From Brassica napus (Eukaryota; Streptophyta; Magnoliopsida; Brassicales; Brassicaceae), in contig NC_063450.1 of NCBI RefSeq assembly GCF_020379485.1, forward strand, positions 45,722,681-45,786,680: a stretch of 64,000 nucleotides of DNA. The letters are read 5' to 3'. The notes under the pieces were generated by a model, which made no database searches, was not told the origin of the DNA, and worked only from the letters and a program-made list of their open reading frames with translations. Made by a program: the position numbers and the translations under genes. Numbering within the stretch: position 1 is the stretch's first letter; each line of letters opens with the position of its first letter. This document shows, piece by piece, positions 40,486 through 52,800 of the stretch.

Positions 40486-40938
40486 TGTGTCTACCGCCCG
40501 AGGTATGCGCTTACTAATTATTCCTAGTTCATGTTCAGTTTTCCCGTATAGATGGTCATTTATATTTGCAAAGTTTCATGTTCTTCACTGTCTGATTTAA
40601 TAGAATTCTTTTAGGCTCAAATTAGCGTTGTTTTCTGTTGTGTGCTAAACTCCTCAACAGCATATCACGTGGATGATCAATGTGTTAGTCTTTGCAGGGG
40701 CTCTTATGCTTTGGGTGGAGAGGCAGAGGCTATTATTATCTTCTACAACAGACTGTAAATTTAACGTCATGATATTATCAAAACTACAAATGTAAATGCT
40801 GTACAGTTGTGTTAGTTGATATCAAACTTTATAATGACAGTTAGTACTGTATATCCCATTATTCAGACAACTTGTCTAATTATTCTGATGAGATAATATA
40901 GCGTTTATGAAAAAAGAAAGGATTAAAAAGACAAAAAG
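40486..40938. other. 3' flank of the UPF0183 gene and Pol III terminator
   Basis: It holds the 3' untranslated region of the upstream gene. Immediately left of the tRNA, the minus strand reads TTTTTG then TTTTT (40926-40938), suitable Pol III termination signals. No other gene is seen. Confidence 0.6.
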
Positions 40939-41011
40939 CTCCGTCGCCGGGACTCGAACCCGGGTCTCTCGGGTGAGAGCCGAGTATCCTAACCAGCTAG
41001 ACTACGACGGA
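40939..41011 (-). tRNA. tRNA-Glu, anticodon CTC
   Basis: The minus strand reads TCCGTCG at the 5' end and CGACGGA plus discriminator G at the 3' end, a perfect 7-bp acceptor stem. The A box is in TAGTCTAGCTGGTTAGGAT and the B box is GGTTCGAGTCC. The anticodon loop CTCTCAC has anticodon CTC at 40975-40977. Length is 73 bases without intron. T runs just downstream serve as terminator. Confidence 0.97.
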
Positions 41012-41350
41012 ATGTTGATTGTACTCTACTTAAATTCTTAGTATACTAATACATCGCTAAATCAATTTCGTCAAGGAGCTCTTGTATCCGTTTCTGCGAG
41101 CAGGAGCAGCTTTTTGTTTTGTCGATGCTTCTGGGAGAGAAAGGGAAAGTGGTTTTCTGATTTGTTTTAATCGGCGGTACGGTCTATACTTCTCCTCCTC
41201 TGGTACTGTTTATCAATTTGATTTTGTCTCTGTTAGAATGCATAGTAGTAACTGTGAAGTTGGTTTAGCTACGAACTGTTTTAGGTTTCTTTTATTTTGC
41301 TTTAATTGGTTTCATCATATGATTATATTAAACTTAGGGATTTGGCAGAG

Positions 41351-42773
41351 ATGATGAATGCGTCCGGGTTAACTCTAGCTCCCCCGAAATTTCACTTTCG
41401 ATGGCGTTCACATCGTTTCGCTACATCTCAGAGAATCTCTCAAGCTTCATCTGTTCGTCGAGATGCTGCAGCTTGTCCTCTTCTTCAAAGGTAGTAGTGT
41501 CTTTTGCCCTTTGTATTCAATTAAGCATATGACAGACGATTTGTAAATGGTGTGGTTGTTGTTGCAAATAGGGCTTGTTTAGCAATTTCTACACAAAGAA
41601 GCAATGCTTTGATCGTCCGTGCCATGAGTGCTTCCTTTGGTGATATGTCAGACGATTCATCTGGTAAACTACACAACTCTGACCTACGCATGTTTCTAGG
41701 TTAAGCTATCTAGTAATAGCACAGACTGATTAGGACAATGCTGGTCCTGAAATTTTGGTGGCTGTAGACAGATTTAGTGAAGGTTTTAATATAAATTTGG
41801 GGGTCTGTCTATGTCTATAGTCTATGTAATTTTCTTCAATTTTTTTGGGGATTATAAGCCAATGTTTCACTTGGCTATGCTCAAGACCGGCCCTGATTAC
41901 GGATAACCTCTGGGTTATACTTTTAAATGCTGCTTCTTCATTCCTTTGTGGTGAGATAGTTAAGGTGCTCCTGTGTTGAACTTGTTGTCAGTAAACTAAG
42001 TAAACAATACATAATTAATCTTAGTCATAACGATTACTCAAAGCGTGGTGACTAAAAATGTTCACTGGGATTTCCATATGCTCAGCTGTTTTCCCTCGGA
42101 TCAATGTCAAAGACCCATACAAACGTCTTGGTATAAGCCGGATGGCCTCAGAGGATGAGATTCAAGGCGCGAGGAACTTTCTTATCCAGCAGTACGCTGG
42201 TCACAAGCCTAGTGTTGATGCGATCGAATCAGCTCATGACAAGATTATCATGCAGAAGTTCCATGAGAGGAAGAACCCGAAGATCGACATAAACAAGAAG
42301 GTCCGCCAAGTGAGACAGTCCAAAGTTGTGAGCTTTGTTTTCGACAGATTCAAAACTCCTCCCAATGCTTTCCTTGTCAAGACGGCAGTCACGTTTGCAG
42401 TTCTCGGCGCTCTTACGGTTCTGTTCCCGACAGAAGAAGGACCCACTCTGCAGGTTTTGTTATCTTTGATAGCTACGTTTTACTTCATCCACCAAAGGCT
42501 CAAGAAGAAGCTCTGGTCTTTCCTTTACGGGTAATCAGCAGAGCTGATCATAATCGTGAAACCTTTGGTACCTTCGTGATATGAATTTTGCAACTGATCA
42601 GGTTAATGATATTGTGAAACAGGACTGGTTCTTTCATCTTCTCGTGGCTGATTGGGACTTTCTTGATGGTGTCTGTGATCCCGCCCTTCATCAAAGGACC
42701 AAGAGGTTTCGAGGTCATGTCTTCGCTCTTAAGCTACGTTTTGCTTTGGGTGGCTTCGAGCTACCTTAGGTAG
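41351..42773 (+). CDS. CPP1-like (DUF3353) plastid membrane protein with J-like domain
   Basis: Homologue of At3g51140. The family includes CPP1/CDF1, a chloroplast chaperone-like protein that stabilises protochlorophyllide oxidoreductase. Exons 41351-41490, 41572-41663, 42086-42530 and 42623-42773 give 275 residues. The N terminus (MMNASGLTLAPPKFHFRWRS) is Ser/Arg-rich and acid-poor, as in a transit peptide. A J-like region starts DPYKRLGISRMASEDEIQGA and lacks the HPD motif of true J proteins. Membrane spans follow: FLVKTAVTFAVLGALTVLF, LQVLLSLIATFYFIHQRL, FIFSWLIGTFLMVSVIPPFI, SLLSYVLLWVASSYL. Intron 2 (41664-42085) carries a hAT MITE. The tRNA-Glu lies about 340 bp upstream on the other strand. 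Confidence 0.92.
41736..41894. mobile_element. hAT-type MITE inside intron 2 of the CPP1-like gene
   Basis: The left end CAATGCTGGTCCTGAAATTT and right end GACCGGCCCTG are diverged versions of the termini of the 53510-53684 element. Both share internal phrases such as CCAATGTTTCACTTGGC/TTCATTGGGC. A remnant TSD (ATTAGGA / ATTACGGA) is visible. Confidence 0.72.
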
Positions 42774-43318
42774 CATTCTAGCTCTTCTCTTTATCCCTTT
42801 TTGGGTCGCAATAGTATTATTATCTCGGGTATGTATGTGAAGAACACACAAAATGAGAAACTGAATCATCTTCATGTGGTCCTCATGTGGCATACAGAAA
42901 AAGATTTTTTTTTGGTTCTTGAAGAGTTGTTTATTTCCATGAAACCTCACTCTCTTTCACGGTTTAATATCTAAAGTCGTGTCTTCTGTTGCCGGCTACT
43001 TTCTACATGTCTTATCTTACGTACAAAGAAAAAATAGCGTAGATGTGGGCTGGGCCTGGGTCGGACGCCGCAGCCGAAATTTTGAAGACATAAACATTTT
43101 AAATAAAATTTTAATTTTTTTTTTTAATATAGTCTGGGCGGCTTTGTTGACCGGTGGTCCTGGATGTGAGCTTTTATCACAGCCTGGCAGCCCAAAAAGC
43201 AAGTATTAGTTGGCGGAGTTGCGGTTGTTGCTAACCACGAGTTTTCTATCTTAGAGATATCGAGTTTTCCATTAATAGTTTAGGGTTGGTTCCATAAATT
43301 AGTCTGATTTGCAGTATT
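42774..43318. other. 3' flank of the CPP1-like gene
   Basis: No gene. A GC-rich patch, GGGCTGGGCCTGGGTCGG (43048-43065), and CAGCCTGGCAGCCC near 43190 could be the ends of another short hAT-like MITE, but no TSD was found. Confidence 0.4.
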
Positions 43319-43500
43319 TAACCAAGTGGTCGTGGTCCAGTAGTAAAAGATTCACAGCTGTGAATACCGTCTTGGGTTCGATTCCCCTTAGTCATCCGGA
43401 ACGCTTTAAGTGGTAAGAAAACACGGATCATGTGGGCTTCGTAGTGATTAGTCTTTGGGTCTAGAAAGCTTTTGGGATCACTACGGTTATAAAAAAAAAA
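43319..43500 (+). mobile_element. tRNA-derived SINE, about 180 bp
   Basis: The 5' part resembles a tRNA: A-box-like TGGTCCAGTAGT (43333-43344) and B box GGGTTCGATTCC (43374-43385), about 30 bases apart. A tRNA-unrelated part follows, and the element ends in A10 at 43500. It does not fold into a valid tRNA and lacks a matched acceptor stem. The TSD is not clear, and I cannot name the SINE family. Confidence 0.75.
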
Positions 43501-45063
43501 CTGTCAGTAAAAAAAGTGGAAAATAAGGTTGGCCGTGAGCTAAAGGCCTAAAGCTCATCAAGCTAGGTGCCAAGTCCAAAGTTCACGTAGAGGAGCATTG
43601 ACTTTTTTGAGTAAAGTGGTTTATGATTAACAAAAGTGTGTATGCTTTATGCGACCAAATCATGAAGCATTGACTTCGTTGACACTTGTAATTATGAAGG
43701 CTGCATGGCTTATTGTTCGTAGCCTCATTATCATGTGCATGGCCCTCTTTATTTATTTTCGTGTTCGAATTTTATGTATATCTTCTCAATAAACACATTT
43801 TTGATACTTATTTTGTGCTTTCGTTCAAACAAAAAGAAACATATTTTGTTTTTTTTGGTCGACCTCACAATTAAATGTGTTTATTCAACAGATATAAATT
43901 CACTTGTAGTGTCCCTTCCATATTATTGAATCATGAAAAAGTTTTTTTTTTTTTTGATTCAGAATAATTAAATAACCCATATTTCATTCGTTTTCTTAAT
44001 AGATAAAATAGACTAGACTCTGTTAAGCTTGTAATTTCAATTCATAATAGTTGGTAATATGAAAATTAATATATGTTCCTGCGCATGTTATTGGAAAAAG
44101 TAATTAATATTTCTGGCACATTCGCTAGAAATTCTATGTTTTTTACACATTTCAAACCAAATTCTACTCTAACGTCAACAACATATTACTTGTAATGTAT
44201 CCTACTTGAATCATTTTATACTGTATATTATGTTACGTTTAATAGGTTCCATGTCCATATCAGTTTCAATGCGAGATTCATAACAAAATCATGTAGACGT
44301 TTTCACAACTGTATTCAACTATTCATATATCTTTTAATTTGATGCTAGTTTTGGATTACATATAAACGTTCCATTTAGCGATGTATAGCAAAAATGTGTT
44401 AAAACACTTTTACATATTTATTTGTTTATCAGCTAATGCATCTTATATCATGATGTAGTACAGTAGTAGACTGGTTCAACGTTGATGGCTGAACGTTTCA
44501 TTTTGGACGATGATTACATTTAATTATGTACTTGAAAATGTAAAAGTAAGAAAAACAAACGCACATGCCTTCATGTGCGCTGCTTTTATATTATATTAAT
44601 TTAAAGTGAATTATAAGTTGCCAATGATGTAAACATATATGCTGGTACTAGAAATCATTACTTGCAAAATCATATAATTTCTTCTGTGGTTGTGATGTAA
44701 TACCACTAAGATCGAAATAATGTGTGTTCATTCAAAATAGGTGATTAGGTTAATGATGTGATTTATCAACTTAAAAGTGATTATAGTCTTACTATTAGCT
44801 CTAAATTAATTCCTATATTATCTTCCTCGTCTGTCCAGATAAAAAATGTGGATAATAGTTTATTTTTCTGAAAGTATCTTGGATAATCAAACTGAGCCAC
44901 ACTGTTTTGGCAGATATTGTTTTTTTTTTTTTTGACAGACATAGATTTGGCAAATCTCCTTTTACTGGATCAAATATTTATAAAAACTCGTATAAATCTT
45001 AAATTATTTGATTAATCATTTATATAAAATAATACAAAATGCGGTTAATGACGAAATAGATAA
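43501..45063. other. Gene-free AT-rich interval
   Basis: 1.5 kb without supported genes or element ends. A T14 tract at about 44921 lies between TTTGGCAGATATTG and GATTTGGCAAAT, possibly a decayed oligo(A) block. Confidence 0.5.
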
Positions 45064-45852
45064 TCTTATATATTAAAACAAAAGCCACAACCTTCTTCAT
45101 GTTTGATTTTTTTTAAAATAGACTCAATGGACCTACTACTAGAAAGTCATGTTACATTTAATTTTTAATCTTATCATTTAAATTTTGGACTTACCAGAAA
45201 TTTTTATTGGTCTATCAATAATTGGATTTAAAGAATAGATGATCCATTGAATTTATAAATAGTATAAATTAAATAGATATAATTTAATGTTGTAATATTA
45301 TATACCTTCATATATTAAGTATTTAAATATTTGTCGATGTCAAATTTTAAAATTATAAAGATTTTTTTTTTAAATAAGAAAAATCATATTATCTAACAAT
45401 GATTAATCTATACTACCTTAAACCAATGAAAACAAATTTTAAACTATATAGTTTATTTTAAAAATTAAACAAAAAACTAAATGTTTAATTATTTACTCGA
45501 TATTATAAATTTATGAAGCGAAAAGTTTAATTTTTTAAAAGCTTTCTAAATTTGTGAAATGTTACAATATTTTTGAATATGACAATAAAACAATATTTTA
45601 CTAATCTTTATATATATAGTTACGATTTTAATAATGAAATAATAATTCGAAAAAATATATATAGAAGAAGATACAAATACATCTGAAAATATAAAACAAT
45701 CTATTCAATGGGAAAAAATATACCGTAAATTTTAAAAACTAATAGACACAAATATTATAATATATATTAATTTAGAATTGAAAATAAAATATTTATATAA
45801 AAATAAATAAAGACAAAAATCTGCGCGGTTGCGAGCTGGAAGGAAAATGTAG
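45064..45852 (+). mobile_element. Non-autonomous Helitron, copy B, 0.79 kb
   Basis: It begins TCTTATATATTAAAACAAAAG at 45064 after an A and ends at 45852 (TGTAG, followed by T), with the same 3' hairpin start (ATCTGCGCGGTTGC) as copy A but degenerate afterwards. About 600 bases are similar to 20700-21323. It has no coding region. Confidence 0.82.
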
Positions 45853-46458
45853 TAATCATTAATTCATTAGCTGCTTCAATTCTCTTTTTTCTTTTGGATC
45901 AGAAGCTGCTTCAATTCTTATGCTTTATTTCTTTAGCGCGCTAATATAATTAGCCAAATTCAATTCTAATACACACACACATTGACGAGGAAGAAAACAA
46001 AAAGCCATTAACAGCTGCGTCATTCCGATTCTTTTTTTCTTTTCTTAATTACCTGATTTATCGCGAAAAAAGGTTCGACGGAGAATCTCTCGGGTGGTTT
46101 CTTCCGATCGGATTATGCCATTTCCTGCGTCGGAACACCGTACTCGTCCGAATCGTTCACCGTGCCATTGTTTTTCATCTCGTTTCTCTAGATCTCTGTT
46201 CCTCATTCACGGATTCAGAGAAATCAGGAGCCTACTCAGGTTCGAGTTCAGTTGATTGTTCTTAGTTTTGTGTGTTTTTTTCTTCTTAATTGACGAGCGT
46301 GTGATAAGTACAGTAGAACTACGCGTGATGGTTGATTTTTTTTTTGTGGTGGTTTTGGTTATTGAATTTTTCGACATTCATTGATTTGATGAGACTGTGA
46401 AATGAATTTTAGGCTCTTCCTCGCCGAGGTTTATGCTGCGGCGGCGCATGTCACATTT

Positions 46459-46489
<31 letters not shown>

Positions 46490-47056
46490 AATACGACTTT
46501 CTTGGATCTTATGGCTAAATTTTTGTTTTCTTTGGTGTTTCTAGGAAGCAGGTGTAAGTAGTAAAAGCTCTGTTTACTCAAGATTCTTTCCTCCACATCG
46601 GACATTTTGCAGAAACGTTCCTTGCAAACTTCTTAATAATTATCAAAATCCCTCAAGGTAACTCGTAAAAAACAAGTGCCTTTATTTTAGGCAACTATAT
46701 AATATAAGAGTGGGTTTGACACTTATGCAACATGCAAGGAAGAATTTTTGAGGGGGATGGGACCATTCCAGAAAACACCAAATCCTCTGGCTATAATATT
46801 TATATGAAACTTCGTTTGTTTATGTCTTAAACAATGATGACAAAGAATCATTCTCTTCTGACATATATTGAATATAAAACACGTGGAATGGGATGGAGAC
46901 AATGTTCTTTTTCCCAAGATATGGAATAAGACAAAGTTCATTACTTGAGTCATGATTATGTCTGTCAGCTTTATGTATAGACATGACATTGCTGATGTTT
47001 TTCCTTCCTGGTTTCTTTTGGGGTAGGATGAGGGATGGGAGGTGAAGGATTTGAAG
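45853..47056. other. Kinesin upstream region and probable 5' leader
   Basis: It includes a direct-repeat-flanked block at 45869-45918 and an RNA-leader-like GC-richer stretch (46080-46240), possibly first untranslated exon sequence. A (TTTTG)n microsatellite lies at 46459-46488. A leader intron ending at TTTTGGGGTAG (about 47026) is plausible but unproven. Confidence 0.45.
45869..45918 (-). repeat. A-rich block flanked by a 15-bp exact direct repeat
   Basis: AGCTGCTTCAATTCT at 45869-45883 and 45904-45918 flanks about 20 bases that read, on the minus strand, TCTGATCC followed by an A-rich tail. Same architecture as the other oligo(A) blocks. Confidence 0.65.
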
Positions 47057-50000
47057 ATGGCTGCAGGAGAGGATCAGATGCAAGGATCTTCCGGGAGGGA
47101 AGAGAAGATTTTTGTTTCTGTTCGTTTGAGGCCATTGAATGTGAAAGAAAGGGTAAAGAACGAAGAGGCGGATTGGGAGTGTATCAACGATGAAACCGTC
47201 ATTTACAGGAGCCATCTTTCCCTTTCCGAGCGTTCCATGTACCCCACTGCCTACACATTTGGTAAGACTTGCTTGCTTTTTGCAGCTTCTTGATCAAACG
47301 TAATCCTTACCCAGCTTTAATATGCCTCTAGACAGAGTGTTTGGCCCTGAGTGTTGTACCAAGGAGGTGTACGATCAAGGGGCGAAAGAAGTGGCTCTCT
47401 CTGTTGTTAGTGGGGTTCATGGTAAGGCATGTCTTTTATCCACTGTGGCTCATGTTTGCTACTAATGTCACCTGGTTTCAGCTAGTGTCTTTGCATATGG
47501 ACAAACAAGCAGTGGAAAGACTTACACTATGAGTGGGATTACTGACTACGCCTTGGCCGATATATATGATTACATTGCGAAGGTGAAGTTAAATTTTATG
47601 ATAGATTTCATAGTCTCCTTACCATATTATTTCCATATTCACTAACTGTCGCTCTTCTGAAATTTTTTTGGGTTTTTTTTGCAGCATAAGGAAAGAGAAT
47701 TCGTTCTGAAATTCTCAGCTATGGAGATCTATAATGAGTCTGTAAGAGACCTCTTAAGTACAGACATTAGTCCACTCAGACTTCTAGATGATCCTGAGGT
47801 AAAATTTGACACTGGCTGATTATACTCTGACAACTTATGGAATTGGTTATGCATAATCTACTTAGCTGGTTATTTGCTTTTTGACAGAAAGGGACAGTTG
47901 TTGAGAAACTCACAGAGGAAACTCTGCGGGGCTGGAATCATTTTAAGGAGCTTTTATCAATCTGTATAGGTATTGCTTTTCGAAACGTGAATCTAAGTTA
48001 ATACTTTTGATGTTTAGCATCAATTTGACTAGTATCATCTAATCATTCTAGATCAAAGACACATTGGAGAGACAGCTTTAAACGAAGTTAGTTCCCGCTC
48101 TCATCAGATTCTGAGATTGGTAATGCATTTTGATGATTTACATTATAGATTCAACACTGCAGTCTTCAGGCTGCTTTCTGGAGCTTATTTCTGACTGATA
48201 TCTTTCACAGACGGTCGAAAGCACAGCACGTGAATATTTAGCGAACGATAAATTTAGCACACTCACAGCGACAGTGGTATGTACGTTGAATCAATCATGT
48301 ATTCTCCTCAAAGAAATAGGAAATAAATTCATAGGTTAAGTAATTATCCTGCAGAACTTCATTGATCTTGCTGGAAGCGAGCGTGCATCTCAATCATTTT
48401 CAGCTGGCACAAGGTTGAAAGAAGGTGGTCATATAAACCGAAGTTTACTAACACTAGGAACCGTCATTCGAAAGCTAAGGTTAGTCTGTGTAGCACCTTT
48501 AGATTCAAAGAAGTCCCTGATTTGTGCTATTTATTCATTGAGTTTGTAAGCAAATTCACTGTCTTTCATCTTTGATAGTTGAGTTTTCTAGCTGAAACAT
48601 CTACCAAGTTATTCGCAAATTGGTGCTATTAACATCTAATATGTGTATTGTATTTGAGTGGATTCCTTTTGGATTACTAAATTATATAGCTAGCTTAATG
48701 CAGTAAAGGAAAAACTGGGCACATTCCATTCAGAGACTCAAAGCTGACGCGCATACTTCAGTCTTCGTTGGGAGGAAACGCCAGAACTGCCATAATCTGC
48801 ACCATGAGTCCTGCGAGAATCCACGTTGAGCAATCAAGAAACACGTTGTTATTCGCAAGCTGTGCAAAGGAGGTGACGACAAATGCGCAAGTGAACATCG
48901 TCATGTCTGATAAAGTTTTAGTTAAACATTTACGGAGGGAGTTGGCTAAACTGGAGAGTGAGTTGAGAAGCCCTCGTCAAGCTCTTGTTGTGTCTGACAC
49001 AACTGCATTGCTGATGGAGAAGGACCTCCAAATTCAAAAGGTAATGCGATTTACTTCAATCAATCTATCAAGATATATAAGCTCACTTCCCTAACCATCC
49101 CTTTGTATAACCGGTAGCTGAATTCATACTGGTGATTTGTCTTAATATGTAAATCCATTCACTCTAAGAACTTTATGGTTTTTCATTACTTACAGCTAAA
49201 TAAAGAGGTGTTCCAATTAGCACAACAGTTAGAAGGGGCTCATTCTCGGATTGATGATCTCCAACAAATTATTGGTGAATCACCAATAAAAGAGATATTA
49301 TCAACAGACTCGGAACATGCAAATGTACGTGAATTTTACTAAAAACAAGAATGAACTCTTCATCTGTTTGATTTATTTACAAATCCCTTTTTGGTATTTC
49401 TAACAGTTGGTTCTTGGACATCAATACCCCAAGCTGCGGGTGCGCAGTTCATGGGAATCTCTATATATAACACCAGAAAGCCCAGTATCAGCTCAGCGAT
49501 CCAGTATGATTTCCCCACGATCAACCGACCACGGTTCTGACGAAAATGTCTTCCAGCTTACCGACTTTAGGATTGATTCTGGTGCAACTATCCCAGGCCA
49601 ACAACACCTTTCATATGTGACTCCTGGGAAATTCACAAAAGTTCGACTTAATATTCGTGGAGCAGAAAGTACAAACAACAAGGGGAAACCTGTAGATCAG
49701 GAGGAGAGGTTGCATGAAGTGGACGAACCAAGTGAGGTGGGTTCTGGAGATACTTGCACGGAACTTCGATGCATAGAAACAGGTATCATCATGTCACCAG
49801 AGCCAAACAAGCTTCAAGACCGGTCTATGGCTGTGAAGGCGCTACCAGTATGTGTACCAGATTCAAAGAACTTAAGACCACCACCAGAAATTGTAGAAGA
49901 AGAAGAGTGTGTAAAGGAAGTCAGTGCTGTCTTTATCGAACCAAAGGAAAAAAGCGAACCCATCAAATCTTCTAACCTCAGAAGAGACCCTACACTTCCA

Positions 50001-51317
50001 GATTCTGTCACTCTGTCTCCTGAAAAGCCTTATAGTTTGCATCTTGAGAAACAAAGACTAGGAGGCGTTAGGCATACTAGAAGCCGAAGCTGCGGAACAA
50101 GCTTTGTATCCGGTTCTTCCTCTTCTTTGTATGAGCATGAGAGAGAAGCCAACACTCCACCAAACTGGTATCAGAAAGAAAGAGCTGAGAGCAACCTGAA
50201 ACCGTCCAACATCAAGAGGCCGCCATTACCAACGCATTCTAGCCGGATGAGCATGCCAGCAAATTGGTTTGAGAAAGACTTCAACCGCAACCAAAGAACG
50301 GCAGCTGCTTTAGATGGTGTTAATAAGAGAAAGTCATCAATGAATAGCTCACAGGTGTCTTCCTCTAGCACTCCTGTGTCTAGGCTTCAGACAAGTGGTA
50401 GAGCTTCCAACAGCCAGGAGGAATGTGAAGAGAGTGGTCCCCAGAGGGACAAGCGAATCATTCATTTATCGGTTAGTTATGCTTAGCTTGGTCTTTCTTT
50501 TCGCTTACCTATACTTGACAATGTTGTATTTATCTTGAGGGCTACCTCTATGGCAGATGGAGGAAATAGAACAGAAGTTCTTGGCTCTGAGATCAACAAA
50601 GAGCTTCAAGGACGCTGCGGTGGACCCAATACAAGACTATTTAACCACGCCACTGAACTGGCCGTTGGAGTTCAAGAGACTGGAGATGGAGATTATAGAG
50701 CTATGGCATGCTTGCAACGTTTCCATGGCACACAGAAGTTACTTCTTCCTTCTCTTCAGAGGGGATGAGAAAGATTGCTTGTACATGGAAGTAGAACTCC
50801 GTAGGCTTAAGTACATTAGAGAAACCTTTACCAACGATAGCAAAGCTATTGAAAACGGACGCACTCTTACATCAATGTCCAGGTATATATATATTCATCA
50901 AAAAGCATCTTACCTTTCTCTGGCGTTTTATGTCAAGAATGTATGCTCTCTTCTTTTCTTTTAACTGTTTGGGCTGTGAAACAAAACAGCCTAAGGGCGT
51001 TGAACAGGGAGAGGTACAAGCTGAGTCAGCTGATGCAGAAGAAACTGACAAAAGAAGAGAGAGAGAACCTGTTCTTGCGATGGGGTATTGGGCTGAACAC
51101 AAAGCACAGACGGCTCCAGCTGGCCCATCGTGTCTGGTCAGAGAGCAAAGACATAGATCATGTCCGAGAGAGCGCCTCTGTTGTGGGGAAGCTAATGGGG
51201 TTCGTTGACATGGATTTGGCGTCCAGGGAGATGTTTGGCCTCAACTTCTCCCTTAAACCACGTCCCAAGAAATCTAGCCTGTGGAAACGGAGCGTTTTGT
51301 CCCTCTCCATATTGTAA
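47057..51317 (+). CDS. Kinesin-7 (NACK-group) motor protein
   Basis: Homologue of At3g51150, a plus-end microtubule motor of the group that includes phragmoplast/cytokinesis kinesins. Exons: 47057-47261, 47332-47421, 47482-47582, 47685-47798, 47888-47969, 48052-48119, 48211-48276, 48355-48479, 48704-49040, 49196-49324, 49407-50471, 50557-50882, 50990-51317 (3036 bases, 1011 residues, in frame). The motor occupies about residues 20-345: P-loop GQTSSGKT (105-112), switch I NEVSSRSH (208-215), switch II DLAGSE (246-251), and [16 protein letters not shown] coiled coil follows, then a long disordered region in one 1065-base exon. The C-terminal DUF3490/NACK domain (from about 795) includes [20 protein letters not shown] and [20 protein letters not shown] 47057 was preferred over an in-frame ATG at 47042. 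Confidence 0.93.
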
Positions 51318-51714
51318 TCAAAGAGAACAAAAAAAAAAGACTGAAATTTCAACTGATTCAGTGCTGAGTACTGAATTGATAGCGGTGAGAAGTACATTTG
51401 CAAGTGTAAGTTTTTGATTTTTGGGAGCGAGACTGAGAGTTAGAAGAGATCTCAAATGTGTAATTTCAAAAAGCCACTTCGCAAAAAAATGTATTGATGT
51501 TTATCATACCACTGAACAATCTTTGTACTATATCATGTAGACAGGAGTTGCAGAAACAAGACACTGAGTCATAGTTGAGCATTGGGTTTCTGCTATGAAC
51601 ACAAGAAGATGTGTCTCAAGTTAAATAAAAGCACAATACACTAGAAACAAAGACAACAATAAAACAAGTATAAAAAGACATGCAACTCTATTATAGAAGC
51701 AAATTCAAGTACAA
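51318..51714. other. Convergent 3' ends of the kinesin and GMD genes
   Basis: Fewer than 400 bases separate the stop codons of two convergent genes, so their 3' untranslated regions must abut or overlap. No other feature is seen. Confidence 0.6.
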
Positions 51715-52800
51715 TCAAGGTTGCTGCTGAGCATCCATGTAACCAGCATCAACAAGCACTTTCTCCCTCTTAGCAAGCTCAAGGTCTTCATCAACCATCA
51801 TCTTCACCAGCTTCTCAAACCCCACTTTGGGTTTCCACCCCAACACTTCCTTGGCCTTGCTAGCATCTCCTTTCAAGTTATCCACTTCAGACGGCCTAAA
51901 GTACCTCTTATCAATCTCCACGTGATCCTTCCAGTTCAGCCCCAAGTACCCAAACGAAACCTCGAGAAACTCCTCCACCGTATGCGACTCCTCCGTCGCC
52001 ACGACGTAATCATCCGCCTCCTCCTGCTGCAGCATCAGCCACATCGCCTCCACGTAGTCCCCAGCGAACCCCCAGTCCCGGGAAGCTTGTAGGTTCCCGA
52101 GGAAGAGCTTCCTCTGCAAACCGACCTTGATCCTCCCCAACGCTCTCGTTATCTTCCTCGTCACGAAGTTCTCTCCGCGACGTGGCGACTCGTGGTTGAA
52201 CAAGATCCCGTTGCACGCGAAGAGACCGTAGGCCTCACGGTAGTTAACAGTGTACCAATGCGCAGCGACTTTGGACGCTGCGTAGGGGGACCTGGGGTGA
52301 AACGGCGTCGTTTCCGACTGCGGAGGCGGGGTCGCTCCGAACATCTCGGAGGATCCGGCCTGGTAGTACTTGACCGTGCGGCCGGTGTCGGCGGTGTGAG
52401 ATCTGACGGCTTCGAGGAGGCGGAGGGCGCCGGTGGCGACGACGTCGGCCGTGTAATCGGGGATCTCGAAGGAGACGGCGACGTGGGACTGAGCGGCGAG
52501 GTTGTAGACCTCGTCGGGCTTGATCACGTCGAGCCAGCGGCGGAGCGAGGATGCGTCGGTGAGATCGGCGTAGTGGAGCTTCATCAGAGCCTTGTCGGCG
52601 TTGTGCGGGTCGATGTAGATGTGGTTGATCCGCTGGGTGTTGAAGTTGGACGATCGGCGGATCAGGCCGTGGACTTCGTAGCCTTTCTCGAGGAGGAACT
52701 CCGTCAGGTACGATCCGTCTTGGCCGGTGATTCCGGTGACCAGTGCTATCTTCCTCGGCATTTCCACATCGGATCTGGATCCGTTGTTTTCTGACGCCAT
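51715..52800 (-). CDS. MUR1: GDP-mannose 4,6-dehydratase
   Basis: Cytosolic NADP-dependent short-chain dehydratase that converts GDP-mannose to GDP-4-keto-6-deoxymannose, the first step to GDP-L-fucose for cell-wall glycans; homologue of MUR1/GMD2, At3g51160. A single intronless exon gives 361 residues. The nucleotide site is [16 protein letters not shown], the second motif [15 protein letters not shown], and the catalytic Ser/Tyr-X3-Lys set SSEMFG...YAASK. Further blocks are [20 protein letters not shown] and [21 protein letters not shown] 52800 ([11 protein letters not shown]) was chosen over in-frame ATG 52836 because the family starts there. The C terminus [12 protein letters not shown] is complete. 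The high GC of this exon creates long antisense open frames. Confidence 0.96.
   Translation of the reverse strand: MASENNGSRSDVEMPRKIALVTGITGQDGSYLTEFLLEKGYEVHGLIRRSSNFNTQRINHIYIDPHNADKALMKLHYADLTDASSLRRWLDVIKPDEVYNLAAQSHVAVSFEIPDYTADVVATGALRLLEAVRSHTADTGRTVKYYQAGSSEMFGATPPPQSETTPFHPRSPYAASKVAAHWYTVNYREAYGLFACNGILFNHESPRRGENFVTRKITRALGRIKVGLQRKLFLGNLQASRDWGFAGDYVEAMWLMLQQEEADDYVVATEESHTVEEFLEVSFGYLGLNWKDHVEIDKRYFRPSEVDNLKGDASKAKEVLGWKPKVGFEKLVKMMVDEDLELAKREKVLVDAGYMDAQQQP

Noticed and set aside
43040..43205. Possible MITE with GGGCTGGGCC/CAGCCTGGCAGCCC ends
   Set aside because: The inverted repeat is short and imperfect and no TSD could be found.
43319..43500. A second tRNA gene
   Set aside because: A and B boxes are present but the acceptor stem and anticodon arm do not pair, and a poly(A) end follows, so it is a SINE.
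52192..52794. Open frame of 200 codons antisense to the GMD gene
   Set aside because: It lies wholly opposite the conserved GMD coding exon and comes from its GC-rich third positions; the product is low-complexity Val/Gly/Arg-rich and unlike any family.
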